Positions 37,645 to 47,956 of a stretch of DNA of 64,000 nt are shown here, one piece after another; position 1 is the first letter of the stretch; each line of letters starts with the position of its first letter. The position numbers and the translations under genes are program-made. The stretch comes from Pseudoalteromonas sp. FUC4 (lineage in GTDB: Bacteria; Pseudomonadota; Gammaproteobacteria; Enterobacterales; Alteromonadaceae), in contig NZ_SEUI01000003.1 in the NCBI RefSeq assembly GCF_008370255.1, positions 97,025-161,024 of the forward strand, given 5' to 3'. A model generated the notes under the pieces. It ran no database searches. It was given only the letters and a program-made list of their open reading frames with translations, and had not been told where the DNA came from.

Positions 37645-39684
37645 ATGAGCAACCCATTAATTGGCCTTGAAGGCTTACCACCATTTTCAAAAATAAAGCC
37701 TGAGTACGTAGTACCAGCATTAAAAGACGGTATCGAGCTTTGTCGTAAAGCCATTGATGACGTGTTAGCTAAAGGCTCGTATACGTGGGATGACTTAGTA
37801 TTACCCCTTGAAGAAGCTGACGATAAATTATCACGCATGTTCTCCCCTGTATCGCATTTAAATTCAGTAATGAATAACGACGAATTACGCGAAGCTTACG
37901 AGCAGTGCTTACCGTTAATATCTGAATATTCAACATTCATAGGTCAGCACCAAGGTTTATACAACGCGTATAATACGCTTTATAACAGTGACGAATTTAA
38001 AACGCTGACTACAGCACAGCAAAAAACAATTACTAATGCGCTACGTGATTTTAAATTATCGGGTATTGCATTATCAGCAGAAGATCAAAAACGCTACGGT
38101 GAGATTAGCGCGCGTTTATCAGAACTTGCCTCAAAATTTGGCAACAACGTAATGGATGCCACACTTGCTTGGCACAAACATATTACTGATAAAAGCGACT
38201 TAGCTGGCTTGCCAGAATCGGCTCTTGCACTTGCAGCCGATACGGCAAAAAGTAAAGAGTTAGACGGTTGGGTATTTACACTTGATTTCCCATCGTATTT
38301 ACCAATTATGACTTATGCAGATAACCGCGAATTACGCAGAGAAACTTACACCGCGTTTTCTACGCGCGCATCAGATCAAGGCCCTAACGCCGGTGAATTT
38401 GATAACTCTGACATCATGAGTGAGGAGCTTGCGCTTCGCCATGAACTTGCACAATTACTAGGATTCAACAGCTACGCTGAAAAGTCACTGGCAACTAAAA
38501 TGGCCGAAACACCGGCGCAAGTATTCTCGTTTTTAGAAGACCTAGCGGCTAAATCAAAACCACAAGCAGAGCAAGAGGTGGCAGAGTTAAAAGCCTATGC
38601 TGAGCAAAAACATGGTATTTCTGAATTACAGGCATGGGATTTTGGTTACTACAGCGAAAAACTTAAGCAAGAAAAGTACGCTATTTCAGATGAAGTACTG
38701 CGTCCTTACTTCCCAGCAAATAAAGTATTAAGTGGCTTATTTGAAACCGTTAACCGCTTATTTGGTATTAGCGTAAAAGAAGTTACTGACTTTGATACTT
38801 ATCACAAAGATGTACGTTTTTTTGAAATTGTAGATAGTAGCAATACTCTACGCGGACGTTTTTATCTCGATTTATATGCACGCGACCGTAAACGCGGTGG
38901 AGCGTGGATGGACGACTGTATGGGTCGTAAAGTACGTGCTAACGGCGAACTACAAACTCCAGTGGCTTATTTAGTGTGTAACTTTAATAAAGCGGTTGGC
39001 GATAAACCGGCATTGTTTACTCATGACGAAGTAACTACGTTATTTCATGAGTTTGGTCATGGTATTCACCATATGCTTACACAAGTTGATGCTGCCCCTG
39101 TTGCGGGCATTAATGGTGTAGCGTGGGATGCGGTAGAGCTTCCTAGTCAGTTTTTAGAAAACTGGTGTTATGAAGAAGAAGCTCTGAGCTTTATTTCAGG
39201 TCATTATGAAACGGGCGAGCCGTTACCTAAAGAGCTACTTGATAAGCTACTAGCGGCTAAAAACTATAACTCAGGCATGCAAATGCTACGTCAGATTGAG
39301 TTCTCATTATTCGACTTTAAAATCCACAATGATTATAAAGCGGGTGAAGAGTGTCAAATTCAAGCAGTACTAAACGACGTGCGCAGCCGTACCTCAGTCG
39401 TTAATCCACCTGATTTTAACCGTTTTCAGCATGGCTTTAGCCACATTTTTGCAGGCGGTTACAGCGCTGGTTATTACTCATATAAATGGGCTGAAGTTCT
39501 CTCTGCTGATGCTTATTCTAAATTTGAAGAAGAAGGTATTTTTAACCCACAAACCGGACAAGCCTTCATGCAAAATATTTTAGAAAAAGGCGGCAGTGAA
39601 GAGCCAATGGAATTATTTAAAAAGTTCCGTGGTCGTGAGCCTAATGTTGACGCGTTACTACGCCACAGCGGTATTGCAGCTTAA
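37645..39684 (+). CDS. prlC: Oligopeptidase A
   Basis: The 679-residue M3-family metallopeptidase has the zinc motif HEFGHGIHH with the downstream Glu in VELPSQFLENW. Length equals E. coli PrlC (680). The start MSNPLIGLEGLPPFSKIKPE is the normal family N-terminus. It degrades signal peptides and short oligopeptides in the cytosol. In E. coli prlC is followed by rsmJ (yhiQ); here a response regulator gene lies between them. Confidence 0.96.
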   Translation: MSNPLIGLEGLPPFSKIKPEYVVPALKDGIELCRKAIDDVLAKGSYTWDDLVLPLEEADDKLSRMFSPVSHLNSVMNNDELREAYEQCLPLISEYSTFIGQHQGLYNAYNTLYNSDEFKTLTTAQQKTITNALRDFKLSGIALSAEDQKRYGEISARLSELASKFGNNVMDATLAWHKHITDKSDLAGLPESALALAADTAKSKELDGWVFTLDFPSYLPIMTYADNRELRRETYTAFSTRASDQGPNAGEFDNSDIMSEELALRHELAQLLGFNSYAEKSLATKMAETPAQVFSFLEDLAAKSKPQAEQEVAELKAYAEQKHGISELQAWDFGYYSEKLKQEKYAISDEVLRPYFPANKVLSGLFETVNRLFGISVKEVTDFDTYHKDVRFFEIVDSSNTLRGRFYLDLYARDRKRGGAWMDDCMGRKVRANGELQTPVAYLVCNFNKAVGDKPALFTHDEVTTLFHEFGHGIHHMLTQVDAAPVAGINGVAWDAVELPSQFLENWCYEEEALSFISGHYETGEPLPKELLDKLLAAKNYNSGMQMLRQIEFSLFDFKIHNDYKAGEECQIQAVLNDVRSRTSVVNPPDFNRFQHGFSHIFAGGYSAGYYSYKWAEVLSADAYSKFEEEGIFNPQTGQAFMQNILEKGGSEEPMELFKKFRGREPNVDALLRHSGIAA

Positions 39685-39712
39685 AAAGCTAATATTTAGC
39701 ACAAACCAAATT

Positions 39713-39738
39713 AAAGCGCCTAAATGGCGCTTTTTTAT
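39713..39738 (+). terminator. Terminator of prlC
   Basis: An 8-bp stem AAAGCGCC / GGCGCTTT, loop TAAAT, followed by TTTTATT. Confidence 0.88.
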
Positions 39739-39824
39739 TATTTGTAAATTATTATCTAATAATTTTTAGTAATTTCATCCTACCGTACTATGCTTTTAGC
39801 ACACCTATTAAAATGGATTAAGGC

Positions 39825-41003
39825 ATGGCAAAGTTGGTATTGGCAATTGATGACGACAAGTATGTTCATCATATAATTGAAGAGTCTTTAGCAGGGTTTT
39901 GTAAAATAATTCATGCAAAAGATGGCGATGAAGGATTAAGGCTAACCAATAAATACAACCCAGATATTATTTTACTCGATATTGAAATGCCAGGTATGTC
40001 AGGTTATGACGTATGTAAAACGATAAAGCAGAGTCAAAATACTCAAGATATTCCCGTTATGTTTCTCTCATCTAAAATAGAGCTAAGCGATCGTGTAAAA
40101 GGTTATAGCGTTGGCGCATCCGATTACATTACAAAACCTTTTAATGCAGAAGAGTTAATAGCGCGAATAAAGGTACTTTACGAATATAGGCAAAAATGCA
40201 CAAAACTAAAACTGGATATAGTAAAAGCGAATAAAACAGCAGAAATAGCAATGACAGAGTCGGGCGATATGGGGCGTATAATGCGCTACGTTGGGCAAAG
40301 TTATCACGCTAATAACTTTCAATCGTTGAGTGAACACTTTTTTACCTTTTTTGCGCCTTTAAATTTAGATGTTGTGGTGGTGTTTTGGTATCAAGGAAAA
40401 GGTGTTTTTTATAGTCAGCAAAGCGGTGTGTGCCCGTTAGAGCAAGAGCTGCTTGAGCAACACAGACAAGCTCAACGATTTGTTGATATTGGTAGTAGTA
40501 CTATTATTAATTACCCCAAAGTATCCCTTTTGATAAAAAATATGCCGGTTGATAATGATGCTTTGTACGGGCGCTACAAAGATCTGTTCCCGCATATACT
40601 AGAAGTAACCAACGAGAAGGTTGTTACCATGGAAAGAAGCGAAAGCAGTTATGAGCAGGCAGCTCAAATAAGTACAGCCCTTCAAGATATTGTTAAGCAG
40701 TTAACTACTCAAAATGTAGAGCAAAACAAAAGTACTAAAGTATTTATAGAGCAGTTACATGAACTTGACTGCGCTGTTAAGCAACAGCAAACACAGGCAA
40801 ATTCTGCAGATCTCACCTTATATATATCTCAATTAGATCAAACAATGCAGTTATTTGTATCGGCTAATAGCGATTTAGCCTTTATCAAATATCAGCTTAA
40901 ACAAGTTGCCGAAAGCCGCAATGAACTTATATCTAATTTACGCACTAAATCAGAAGCCGCAAAAGTTAATACGAATCATCACAGTGATATAGAGCTATTT
41001 TAG
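39825..41003 (+). CDS. Response regulator with a REC domain and an unrecognised C-terminal domain
   Basis: The 392-residue protein has a REC domain (1-122) with acidic Asp 9-11, phospho-acceptor Asp52 in LLDIEMPGMSGYDV, Ser82 and Lys104 in TKPF. The remaining 270 residues match no output domain I know. A linker helix is followed by an alpha/beta region (about 140-265, with FFAPLNLDVVVVFWYQGKGVFY) and a long helical or coiled-coil tail (about 270-392, rich in Gln). No histidine kinase is adjacent. It is inserted between prlC and rsmJ, with a terminator before it. It is probably a scaffold or interaction regulator and not a DNA binder. Confidence 0.8.
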   Translation: MAKLVLAIDDDKYVHHIIEESLAGFCKIIHAKDGDEGLRLTNKYNPDIILLDIEMPGMSGYDVCKTIKQSQNTQDIPVMFLSSKIELSDRVKGYSVGASDYITKPFNAEELIARIKVLYEYRQKCTKLKLDIVKANKTAEIAMTESGDMGRIMRYVGQSYHANNFQSLSEHFFTFFAPLNLDVVVVFWYQGKGVFYSQQSGVCPLEQELLEQHRQAQRFVDIGSSTIINYPKVSLLIKNMPVDNDALYGRYKDLFPHILEVTNEKVVTMERSESSYEQAAQISTALQDIVKQLTTQNVEQNKSTKVFIEQLHELDCAVKQQQTQANSADLTLYISQLDQTMQLFVSANSDLAFIKYQLKQVAESRNELISNLRTKSEAAKVNTNHHSDIELF

Positions 41004-41060
41004 TGCTTTAAAGTAAAGCGGTTGATATACTACAGGCGTATTTTATCGTCGGAGTTTATT

Positions 41061-41816
41061 GTGGTTATTCAGTGTGCTTTTAAAGAGTTACGTCCTTATT
41101 TAAATGAATTAGAAACACGCTTTGGTTTAGCCCAATGGGCGCAAAATTGCAGTGGCTTTAGCTTACATTACGATGATAAAGGGTTAAGCCTATTTAAAAC
41201 CGACGAGCCTAAACTAGGTGCAATTAATGTTGATTTTGTAACCGGTGCTGCCGCCCATAGGCGCAAGTTTGGTGGTGGTAAAGGGCAAGCTATTGCCAAA
41301 GCGGTTGGCTTAAACAAAGGTGCAACGCCTGTTGTACTTGATGCTACCGCAGGCTTAGGGCGAGACGGCTTTGTACTTGCCTCGCTAGGGTGTAAAGTCA
41401 TATTACATGAACGTCATCCGGTTGTTGCAGCCCTTTTATACGATGGTTTAAAACGAGCCTACAGCGATATTGAAATCGGTGTGTGGATGAAAGAAAACAT
41501 GAGCCTAATATTTGGTTCAAGCCACACTCTACTTGAGCAATGTGAAAGTATGCCTGATGTTGTTTATTTAGATCCTATGTTCCCGCATCGTGAAAAATCA
41601 GCATTAGTTAAAAAAGAAATGCGCGTGTTTCAAGAGCTAGTTGGTGCAGATAACGATGCTGACGACTTACTTGATTTTGCCTATCCACTGGCCAGTAAGC
41701 GTGTCGTTGTAAAACGCCCTGATTACGCCCCTTTCTTAAATGAAAAAACCCCAAGTATGCAGATTAAAACCAAAAAGAACCGTTTTGATGTTTATGTAAA
41801 AGCGGCAATGGTTTAA
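41061..41816 (+). CDS. rsmJ: 16S rRNA (guanine1516-N2)-methyltransferase RsmJ
   Basis: The start is placed at GTG 41061 because GGAG lies six bases before it and [16 protein letters not shown] begins there; an upstream TTG at 41022 would add 13 residues. The 251-residue SAM-dependent enzyme has the SAM loop [37 protein letters not shown] and the catalytic DPMFPHR. It also has [15 protein letters not shown], typical of RsmJ (YhiQ). It methylates G1516 of 16S rRNA. The gap to trmJ (41817-41973) contains two copies of AGGATCT and no gene. Confidence 0.92.
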   Translation: MVIQCAFKELRPYLNELETRFGLAQWAQNCSGFSLHYDDKGLSLFKTDEPKLGAINVDFVTGAAAHRRKFGGGKGQAIAKAVGLNKGATPVVLDATAGLGRDGFVLASLGCKVILHERHPVVAALLYDGLKRAYSDIEIGVWMKENMSLIFGSSHTLLEQCESMPDVVYLDPMFPHREKSALVKKEMRVFQELVGADNDADDLLDFAYPLASKRVVVKRPDYAPFLNEKTPSMQIKTKKNRFDVYVKAAMV

Positions 41817-41973
41817 GCAACAAAACAAATTGGTGGCGTATCCCTAGAATTTCCCCATGTAAGAATCGTTATATTGGGTTTGATCATAGGATCTAGCCTT
41901 TTGAATCTAGGATCTTATTACATTTTCATGTTAGAATTTGCGCAATTTTTTGGCATAGCAAAGTAGCACAGTA

Positions 41974-42699
41974 ATGATCTTAGATGATATTCGCATTGTT
42001 TTAGTTAACACGTCACATTCGGGCAATATTGGTTCGGCGGCTCGCGCCATGAAAACCATGGGTTTATCAAAACTTTATTTAGTTGATCCTGCTTGTGAAA
42101 TAGATAGCCAAGCAAGTGCATTAGCTGCAGGCGCAACTGATATTTTAGGCAATGCAGTTATTGTAGGTACTGTTGAAGAAGCTATCGCTGACTGTACATT
42201 AACAATTGGCACAAGTGCGCGTTCTCGTACGCTTTCGTGGCCAATGGTTGAACCACGTGAATGTGGTGAAAAGCTTGTTGCTGAAGCCGTAAATGGTCCT
42301 GTAGCGCTAGTATTTGGTCGTGAAAACAGTGGTTTAACTAATGAAGAATTACAACTTTGTAATTACCATGTATGTATTCCTGCTAATCCAGAGTACAGCT
42401 CGCTTAATTTAGCTATGGCCGTACAAACACTTAGTTACGAAACACGTATGGCGTTTTTAAATCAACAACCTAAAAAGGTTGAAGAAGACGATGCTGTTTA
42501 CCCAAGCTCAAAGCAAACAGAGCTGTTTTATGATCACCTTGAAGAGACGCTTTTCAAAACCGGTTTTATCATTAAGCAACACCCTGGTTTAGTTATGACT
42601 AAATTGCGCCGTTTGTTTAACCGAGCTCACCCTGAAGAGGCCGAAATGAATATTTTACGCGGTATTCTCACTTCAATTAATAAGTCTATCCCTAAGTAA
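41974..42699 (+). CDS. trmJ: tRNA (cytidine/uridine 32-2'-O)-methyltransferase TrmJ
   Basis: The 241-residue SPOUT-class enzyme has the TrmH-like start [26 protein letters not shown], then [40 protein letters not shown] forming the knot. A C-terminal helical tail ends with [25 protein letters not shown]. It 2'-O-methylates position 32 of several tRNAs. In many gammaproteobacteria trmJ lies directly before iscR, as here. The stop codon sits inside a short palindrome (42691-42705). Confidence 0.95.
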   Translation: MILDDIRIVLVNTSHSGNIGSAARAMKTMGLSKLYLVDPACEIDSQASALAAGATDILGNAVIVGTVEEAIADCTLTIGTSARSRTLSWPMVEPRECGEKLVAEAVNGPVALVFGRENSGLTNEELQLCNYHVCIPANPEYSSLNLAMAVQTLSYETRMAFLNQQPKKVEEDDAVYPSSKQTELFYDHLEETLFKTGFIIKQHPGLVMTKLRRLFNRAHPEEAEMNILRGILTSINKSIPK

Positions 42700-42746
42700 C
42701 TTAGGTATAGCTATTAGTTATAAAAACCAATAGGTAAATAACCAGC

Positions 42747-42780
42747 TAATACTTGACTAAAATACTCAGGTAATTACAAT
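42747..42780 (+). promoter_or_regulatory. IscR-type box 1 overlapping a putative sigma-70 promoter
   Basis: ATACTTGACTAAAATACTCA (starting at 42749) fits the type-1 IscR site (ATASYYGACTRWWWYAGTC...) with few changes. TTGACT (42753-42758) and TACAAT (42775-42780) with a 16-base spacer form a promoter inside it. Fe-S-loaded IscR would block it. It is the left copy of a 34-base unit repeated 130 bases downstream. Confidence 0.7.
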
Positions 42781-42787
42781 GGCTGTA

Positions 42788-42812
42788 ATACTTGACCAAA
42801 GAGGTCAAGTAT
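42788..42812 (+). promoter_or_regulatory. IscR-type box 2, perfect palindrome
   Basis: ATACTTGACC and GGTCAAGTAT form a perfect 10+10 inverted repeat around AAAGA. The half sites match the IscR type-1 consensus. No promoter hexamers are properly placed in it, so it may act as an auxiliary operator just downstream of box 1's promoter. Confidence 0.72.
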
Positions 42813-42876
42813 TGAAAGTTTGTTAACTCTACTATTTAAAAAGTAAGAGTTTATAAATCAAATTTTTATCAAGTGA

Positions 42877-42910
42877 TAATACTTGACTAATTTACTCTGG
42901 TAATTAAAAT
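42877..42910 (+). promoter_or_regulatory. IscR-type box 3 overlapping the proximal iscR promoter
   Basis: ATACTTGACTAATTTACTCT from 42879 repeats box 1. TTGACT (42883-42888) and TAAAAT (42905-42910), spaced by 16, form the promoter nearest iscR, about 26 bases before its ATG. This gives the classical negative autoregulation of the isc operon by [2Fe-2S]-IscR. Confidence 0.75.
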
Positions 42911-42936
42911 TTGCACTCTTTTGTGCAGGGGGCGTT

Positions 42937-43428
42937 ATGAAGTTAACATCAAAAGGCAGATATGCCGTTACAGCTATGCTGGATGTTGCACTACACACAG
43001 GTGTAGGTCCTGTAGCCCTTGCTGATATTTCACAAAGACAAGAAATTTCTTTGTCTTACCTTGAACAATTATTTGCTCGTTTACGTAAAAATGGCCTAGT
43101 AAGTTCTGTTCGTGGACCTGGTGGTGGTTATTTACTAGGGCGTGAAGCGGGCGTTATCTCTGTTGGCGATATTATTAGCGCCGTAGACGAATCGGTCGAT
43201 GCAACACGTTGCCAAGGTGCCGATACCGGCTGTCAGAGTGGTATGCGTTGTTTAACACATAATTTGTGGTCAGACTTAAGCGCACGCATAGAAGAATTTT
43301 TGAATAATATTACCCTTGCTGAATTGGTGGAAAAATCAGATGTGAAAGAAATAGCATCTCGCCAAGATAACAGTATCAATAATGCAATTAAGCAGTTGGA
43401 AAACATTCAAGTAAGCTGTCAACTTTAA
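42937..43428 (+). CDS. iscR: Fe-S cluster-responsive regulator IscR
   Basis: The 163-residue Rrf2-family protein has a winged helix ([52 protein letters not shown]). The cluster-binding Cys are in [14 protein letters not shown], followed by LTHNLW with the His ligand. Holo-IscR represses its own operon. It is preceded by GGGGGCG as a ribosome-binding region, with three operator boxes upstream. Confidence 0.97.
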   Translation: MKLTSKGRYAVTAMLDVALHTGVGPVALADISQRQEISLSYLEQLFARLRKNGLVSSVRGPGGGYLLGREAGVISVGDIISAVDESVDATRCQGADTGCQSGMRCLTHNLWSDLSARIEEFLNNITLAELVEKSDVKEIASRQDNSINNAIKQLENIQVSCQL

Positions 43429-43452
43429 GGTTGACCTGCAGCGGAGAGAGAA

Positions 43453-44670
43453 ATGAAGTTACCGATTTATTTAGATTACGCAGCGACCACGCCTGTTGAT
43501 GAACGTGTTGCTAAAGAAATGATGCAGTGCCTGACAATGGACGGTAAGTTTGGTAATCCTGCGTCACGCTCACACCGTTTTGGTTGGCAAGCAGAAGAAG
43601 CTGTTGACCAAGCGCGTACAGATATTGCTGATTTAATTAATGCAGACCCACGTGAAATTGTTTTCACATCGGGTGCAACAGAATCAAATAACCTTGCTAT
43701 TAAAGGTGCAGCACAGTTTTACAAGAAAAAAGGTAAGCACGTTATTACCGCTAAAACTGAGCATAAAGCTGTAATCGACACATGTCGTGAGCTTGAGCGC
43801 CAAGGTTTTGAAGTAACTTACATGGACGTTGAAGAAAACGGCCTACTTGATTTACAAAAACTTGCCGACACAATGCGTGACGACACAGTACTTGTAAGCA
43901 TCATGCACGTTAATAACGAGCTAGGTGTAATTCAAGATATCGCGACTATTGGCGAAATGTGTCGCGAACGTAAAATTATGTTCCACGTAGATGCAGCGCA
44001 AAGCGCGGGCAAAGTATTAATCGACGTGCAACAGCTTAAAGTTGATTTTATGTCGTTCTCTGCACATAAAGTGTATGGCCCTAAAGGTGTTGGTGCACTT
44101 TACGTTCGTCGTAAACCACGTGCTCGCCTTGAAGCGCAAATGCACGGTGGCGGACATGAACGCGGCATGCGCTCTGGTACACTAGCAACTCACCAATTAG
44201 TGGGTATGGGTACTGCGTTTAAAATTGCTAAGCAAGATTTCGAAAAAGATCACGCACACATCAGCGCCTTACGTAATCGTTTAATTGACGGCATTATGGC
44301 TGATATGGACGAAGTATACTTTAACGGCACACAAGACCAATCAGTACCTGGCATTGTAAATATCAGCTTTAACTTTGTTGAAGGTGAGTCGTTACTTATG
44401 GCAGTAAAAGACATTGCAGTATCGTCAGGTTCAGCCTGTACATCTGCAAGCTTAGAGCCTTCTTATGTATTACGTGCACTTGGCCGTAACGACGAATTAG
44501 CACATAGCTCAATTCGTTTTAGTATTGGTCGCTTTACTACCGAAGAAGAGATTGATTACACCGTCGAATTAATGAAAAACTCTATCGGTCGCCTACGTGA
44601 GATGTCTCCACTTTGGGAGATGCATCAAGAAGGTATTGATTTAGATTCAGTTGAATGGGCTCACCACTAA
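43453..44670 (+). CDS. iscS: Cysteine desulfurase IscS
   Basis: The 405-residue PLP enzyme has [12 protein letters not shown], the Schiff-base lysine in [12 protein letters not shown] and the catalytic Cys loop [21 protein letters not shown]. It transfers sulfur from cysteine to IscU and other acceptors. Length is almost the same as E. coli IscS (404). It follows iscR by 24 bases with GGAGAGAG before the ATG. Confidence 0.98.
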   Translation: MKLPIYLDYAATTPVDERVAKEMMQCLTMDGKFGNPASRSHRFGWQAEEAVDQARTDIADLINADPREIVFTSGATESNNLAIKGAAQFYKKKGKHVITAKTEHKAVIDTCRELERQGFEVTYMDVEENGLLDLQKLADTMRDDTVLVSIMHVNNELGVIQDIATIGEMCRERKIMFHVDAAQSAGKVLIDVQQLKVDFMSFSAHKVYGPKGVGALYVRRKPRARLEAQMHGGGHERGMRSGTLATHQLVGMGTAFKIAKQDFEKDHAHISALRNRLIDGIMADMDEVYFNGTQDQSVPGIVNISFNFVEGESLLMAVKDIAVSSGSACTSASLEPSYVLRALGRNDELAHSSIRFSIGRFTTEEEIDYTVELMKNSIGRLREMSPLWEMHQEGIDLDSVEWAHH

Positions 44671-44711
44671 TAGTGTGAGCACATACCCTAGCAGGTAATG
44701 AGGATAGAATA

Positions 44712-45095
44712 ATGGCTTATAGTGATAAAGTAATCGACCACGTAGAAAACCCACGTAATGTAGGTGTTTTAGATAAAAATGATCCGTCAGTGGCAACGGG
44801 TATGGTAGGCGCACCAGCATGTGGTGACGTAATGAAATTGCAAATCAAAGTATCGTCTGAAGGCGTTATTGAAGATGCAAAATTCAAAACATACGGTTGT
44901 GGTAGTGCAATTGCTTCTTCTTCACTTGTAACAGAGTGGGTTAAAGGCAAAACGCTAGACGAAGCAGCGACCATTAAAAACACTGATATCAGTGCAGAGC
45001 TTGAGTTGCCACCAGTGAAAATTCACTGTTCAATTTTAGCCGAAGACGCAATTCAAGCAGCAATTGCAGACTACAAAAGCAAACAAGCGAAGTAA
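44712..45095 (+). CDS. iscU: Fe-S scaffold protein IscU
   Basis: The 127-residue protein carries the three cluster Cys in APACGDVMKL, YGCGSAIASSS and KIHCSILAEDAI. It has the conserved Asp next to the first Cys and the HscA-recognition motif LPPVK immediately before HCS. It assembles clusters from IscS sulfur and is recycled by HscA/HscB. Confidence 0.98.
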   Translation: MAYSDKVIDHVENPRNVGVLDKNDPSVATGMVGAPACGDVMKLQIKVSSEGVIEDAKFKTYGCGSAIASSSLVTEWVKGKTLDEAATIKNTDISAELELPPVKIHCSILAEDAIQAAIADYKSKQAK

Positions 45096-45107
45096 GAAGA
45101 GAAACTC

Positions 45108-45431
45108 ATGGCAGTGACATTGACAGATGCGGCAGCAAACCGCGTACAATCATTTTTAGCAAACCGCGGTAAAGGTTTAGGCCTGCGCGTTGGCATTAAA
45201 ACGACGGGCTGTTCAGGTCTTGCTTATGTACTTGAGTTTGTTGACGATTTAAACGAAGACGATGAAACTTTTGCGGCTAAAGGCGTCACATTAATTGTTG
45301 ACGCTAAAAGCTTAGTTTACATCGACGGCACAGAGCTCGACTACACTAAAGAAGGCTTAAATGAAGGGTTTAAATTTAATAACCCGAATCAAGCAGATGA
45401 GTGTGGTTGTGGCGAAAGCTTTACCGTTTAA
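45108..45431 (+). CDS. iscA: A-type Fe-S carrier IscA
   Basis: The 107-residue protein has the invariant Cys pattern [12 protein letters not shown] and CGCGESF at the C-terminus. [19 protein letters not shown] is the usual start. It accepts clusters from IscU and delivers them to [4Fe-4S] proteins. It starts 12 bases after iscU and is followed by a hairpin before hscB. Confidence 0.97.
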   Translation: MAVTLTDAAANRVQSFLANRGKGLGLRVGIKTTGCSGLAYVLEFVDDLNEDDETFAAKGVTLIVDAKSLVYIDGTELDYTKEGLNEGFKFNNPNQADECGCGESFTV

Positions 45432-45457
45432 GCTTTAAATATCTTTGTAGTATAAAT

Positions 45458-45490
45458 AAGCCCTGCCAGTAAATGTAGGGCTTTGTTATT
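45458..45490 (+). terminator. Hairpin between iscA and hscB, possible partial terminator
   Basis: A 7-bp stem AAGCCCT / AGGGCTT with a 12-base loop is followed by TGTTATTTCT, a broken T tract. It may end part of the iscRSUA transcripts or stabilise a processed 3' end while leaving read-through into hscBA-fdx. Confidence 0.6.
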
Positions 45491-45513
45491 TCTGAATATT
45501 ATTGGTTGAAGTT

Positions 45514-46041
45514 ATGCGTTACTTTGAATTATTTGCAGTCCCCGTTGATTACAATATTGATTTAGCAACGGTTAACAAGCACTACTTGGAATTACAGCGT
45601 ACTGTACATCCCGATCGCCACGCTAATGCGAGCAGCCGCGATAAGTTAATGGCTGTGCAAAGCACCGCCGAAATTAACGATGCGCTACAAACATTAAAGC
45701 ACCCAGTAAAACGTGCCGAATATATGTTGAGCGAGCTAGGCGTTGATATTCGTGCAGAGCAGCAAACCTTGCAAGATCCAATGTTTTTAATGCAGCAAAT
45801 GGAACTTCGCGAAGAGCTTGAAGAGCTAACATCAGCTAGCGATCCTGATACCGCCATTGCAAATTTTGAAAAACAAATTAAGCAATTAAACACGCAATAC
45901 AGTGCACAACTTGCTGAGCAATTAGCAAGTAACGATGAGCAGCAATATCAACTTGCCGCGGATAATATTCGTAAACTGAAGTTTGTTTATAAGTTACGTG
46001 AAGAACTAGAACGTATTGAAGACAGTTTATTTGACGATTAA
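45514..46041 (+). CDS. hscB: Co-chaperone HscB (J protein)
   Basis: The start is taken at ATG 45514 ([16 protein letters not shown]); a TTG four codons earlier also opens the frame. The 175-residue protein has a J domain with the HPD motif in [10 protein letters not shown] and a C-terminal three-helix domain that binds IscU ([14 protein letters not shown]). It targets IscU to HscA and stimulates its ATPase. Confidence 0.96.
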   Translation: MRYFELFAVPVDYNIDLATVNKHYLELQRTVHPDRHANASSRDKLMAVQSTAEINDALQTLKHPVKRAEYMLSELGVDIRAEQQTLQDPMFLMQQMELREELEELTSASDPDTAIANFEKQIKQLNTQYSAQLAEQLASNDEQQYQLAADNIRKLKFVYKLREELERIEDSLFDD

Positions 46042-46082
46042 TTACTTGCTGCAAAGCGAGCAACACGAGTTTAAAGAGCATT

Positions 46083-47945
46083 ATGGCATTATTGCAAATT
46101 GCTGAGCCGGGGCAAAGCGCGGCACCACATGAACATAAACTAGCGATAGGTATTGATCTTGGTACAACCAATTCATTAGTTGCAACAGTGCAAAGTGGCG
46201 AAGCCCGCACGTTAACTGATGATCTTGGCGCGGCTATGTTACCGTCGGTTGTTCGTTATCAAGCTGGCGGTATTACTGTTGGCGCAGAGGCTGCACAAGC
46301 AGCAACGCAAGACCCTGCTAACACACTTATTTCGGTTAAGCGTTTTTTAGGTAAAACTCAGGCTGAAATAGAGCAAAGTTATGGTCAGCTACCGTATGAA
46401 TTTTGTGAGCACGATGGTGCACTAGCAATAGAAACTGCGGCAGGTAAAATTAGTCCAATTAAAGCATCAAGCCATATTTTAGCTGCATTAAAAGCGCGAG
46501 CTGAGCAAAGTTTTGGCAACCAAGAAATTTTAGGGGCTGTAATCACAGTACCTGCGTACTTTGATGACGCTCAGCGCCAAAGTACTAAAGATGCCGCAGA
46601 ACTTGCAGGTATTAACGTACTACGTTTATTAAATGAGCCAACAGCAGCAGCGGTTGCTTATGGTTTAGATTCAGGTCAAGAAGGTATTATTGCTGTTTAC
46701 GATTTAGGCGGTGGTACGTTCGATATATCAGTACTTAGATTACACCAAGGTGTGTTTGAAGTAATGGCAACGGGCGGCGACTCAAGCCTTGGCGGCGATG
46801 ACTTTGACTCACTACTTGTTGATTACTTTAAGCAGCAAACAGGTGTGTCAGCATTATCACCTTCAGTTTTACGTTTATTCATCAATAAAGCAAAAGCGTG
46901 TAAAGAAGCATTAAGCCAATACGCTAAAGTAAACGTAGGTCTTGAGTTTGACGATCAAAAATATACCGTTGAAGTAACGCGCGAAACGTTTGATGAAATG
47001 GCTATGCCATTAATTAAAAAGACGCTGCGCTCGTGTCGCCGTGCTGTAAAAGATGCAGGCATTGAAAACGAAGAAGTGCTGCAAGTTATTATGGTAGGCG
47101 GTTCAACCCGTATGCCACTGGTACGTAGCCAAGTACAAAGCTTTTTTGATAAAGAGCCGCTAACTTCAATCGATCCTGATCGTGTTGTAGCCTTGGGTGC
47201 TGCACTTCAAGCCGACGTATTAATTGGCAATAAGCCCGATTCTGACATGCTGTTGCTTGATGTATTACCGTTATCGCTAGGCCTTGAAACGATGGGCGGT
47301 TTGGTTGAAAAAATCATTCCGCGCAATACAACGATTCCGGTAGCACGCGCACAAGAATTTACGACGTTTAAAGACGGTCAAACAGCCATGTCATTACATG
47401 TGCTACAAGGTGAGCGTGAGCTTGTTGATGATTGTCGATCGCTTGCTAAGTTTAGCTTAAAAGGTATTCCACCAATGGCGGCAGGCGCTGCACATATTCG
47501 TGTAACCTTTAAAGTTGATGCTGATGGTCTATTAAGTGTTTCAGCTATGGAAAAATCAACAGGTGTACAAGCTGAAATTCAGGTTAAGCCTTCGTTTGGT
47601 TTATCTGATGACCAAGTAGCTAACATGCTAAAAGAGTCGATGAGCAATGCTAAAGGCGACATGCAAGCACGTATGCTTAAAGAGCAACAAGTAGAAGCGT
47701 TGCGTGTTATAGAAGCGCTTAATGCATCACTTGAAGCCGATGGTGCATTACTTGATGATATGCAACTAGCTAACTTACGCGCTGAAATTGCAGAACTGGT
47801 AAAAGTGCGCGAAAATGCACAAGAGCCTGGCGAAATTAAAGCAGCTATCGAAAAAGTCGATAATGCGAGTAGCGACTTTGCATCGCGTAGAATGGATGCA
47901 TCAATTAAAAAGGCCCTTACAGGGCAGTCAGTAGACAACATTTAA
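46083..47945 (+). CDS. hscA: Hsp70-type chaperone HscA
   Basis: The 620-residue protein has the HscA start [34 protein letters not shown]. ATPase motifs [16 protein letters not shown] and [13 protein letters not shown] and a substrate-binding domain ([26 protein letters not shown]) follow. It releases clusters from IscU bound by LPPVK. It is 41 bases after hscB and 11 before fdx. Confidence 0.97.
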   Translation: MALLQIAEPGQSAAPHEHKLAIGIDLGTTNSLVATVQSGEARTLTDDLGAAMLPSVVRYQAGGITVGAEAAQAATQDPANTLISVKRFLGKTQAEIEQSYGQLPYEFCEHDGALAIETAAGKISPIKASSHILAALKARAEQSFGNQEILGAVITVPAYFDDAQRQSTKDAAELAGINVLRLLNEPTAAAVAYGLDSGQEGIIAVYDLGGGTFDISVLRLHQGVFEVMATGGDSSLGGDDFDSLLVDYFKQQTGVSALSPSVLRLFINKAKACKEALSQYAKVNVGLEFDDQKYTVEVTRETFDEMAMPLIKKTLRSCRRAVKDAGIENEEVLQVIMVGGSTRMPLVRSQVQSFFDKEPLTSIDPDRVVALGAALQADVLIGNKPDSDMLLLDVLPLSLGLETMGGLVEKIIPRNTTIPVARAQEFTTFKDGQTAMSLHVLQGERELVDDCRSLAKFSLKGIPPMAAGAAHIRVTFKVDADGLLSVSAMEKSTGVQAEIQVKPSFGLSDDQVANMLKESMSNAKGDMQARMLKEQQVEALRVIEALNASLEADGALLDDMQLANLRAEIAELVKVRENAQEPGEIKAAIEKVDNASSDFASRRMDASIKKALTGQSVDNI

Positions 47946-47956
47946 GAGAGATTAGA

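Noticed and set aside
41817..41973. Repeated AGGATCT elements between rsmJ and trmJ as a possible operator
   Set aside because: Only two short direct copies in AT-rich DNA; too little to call a site.
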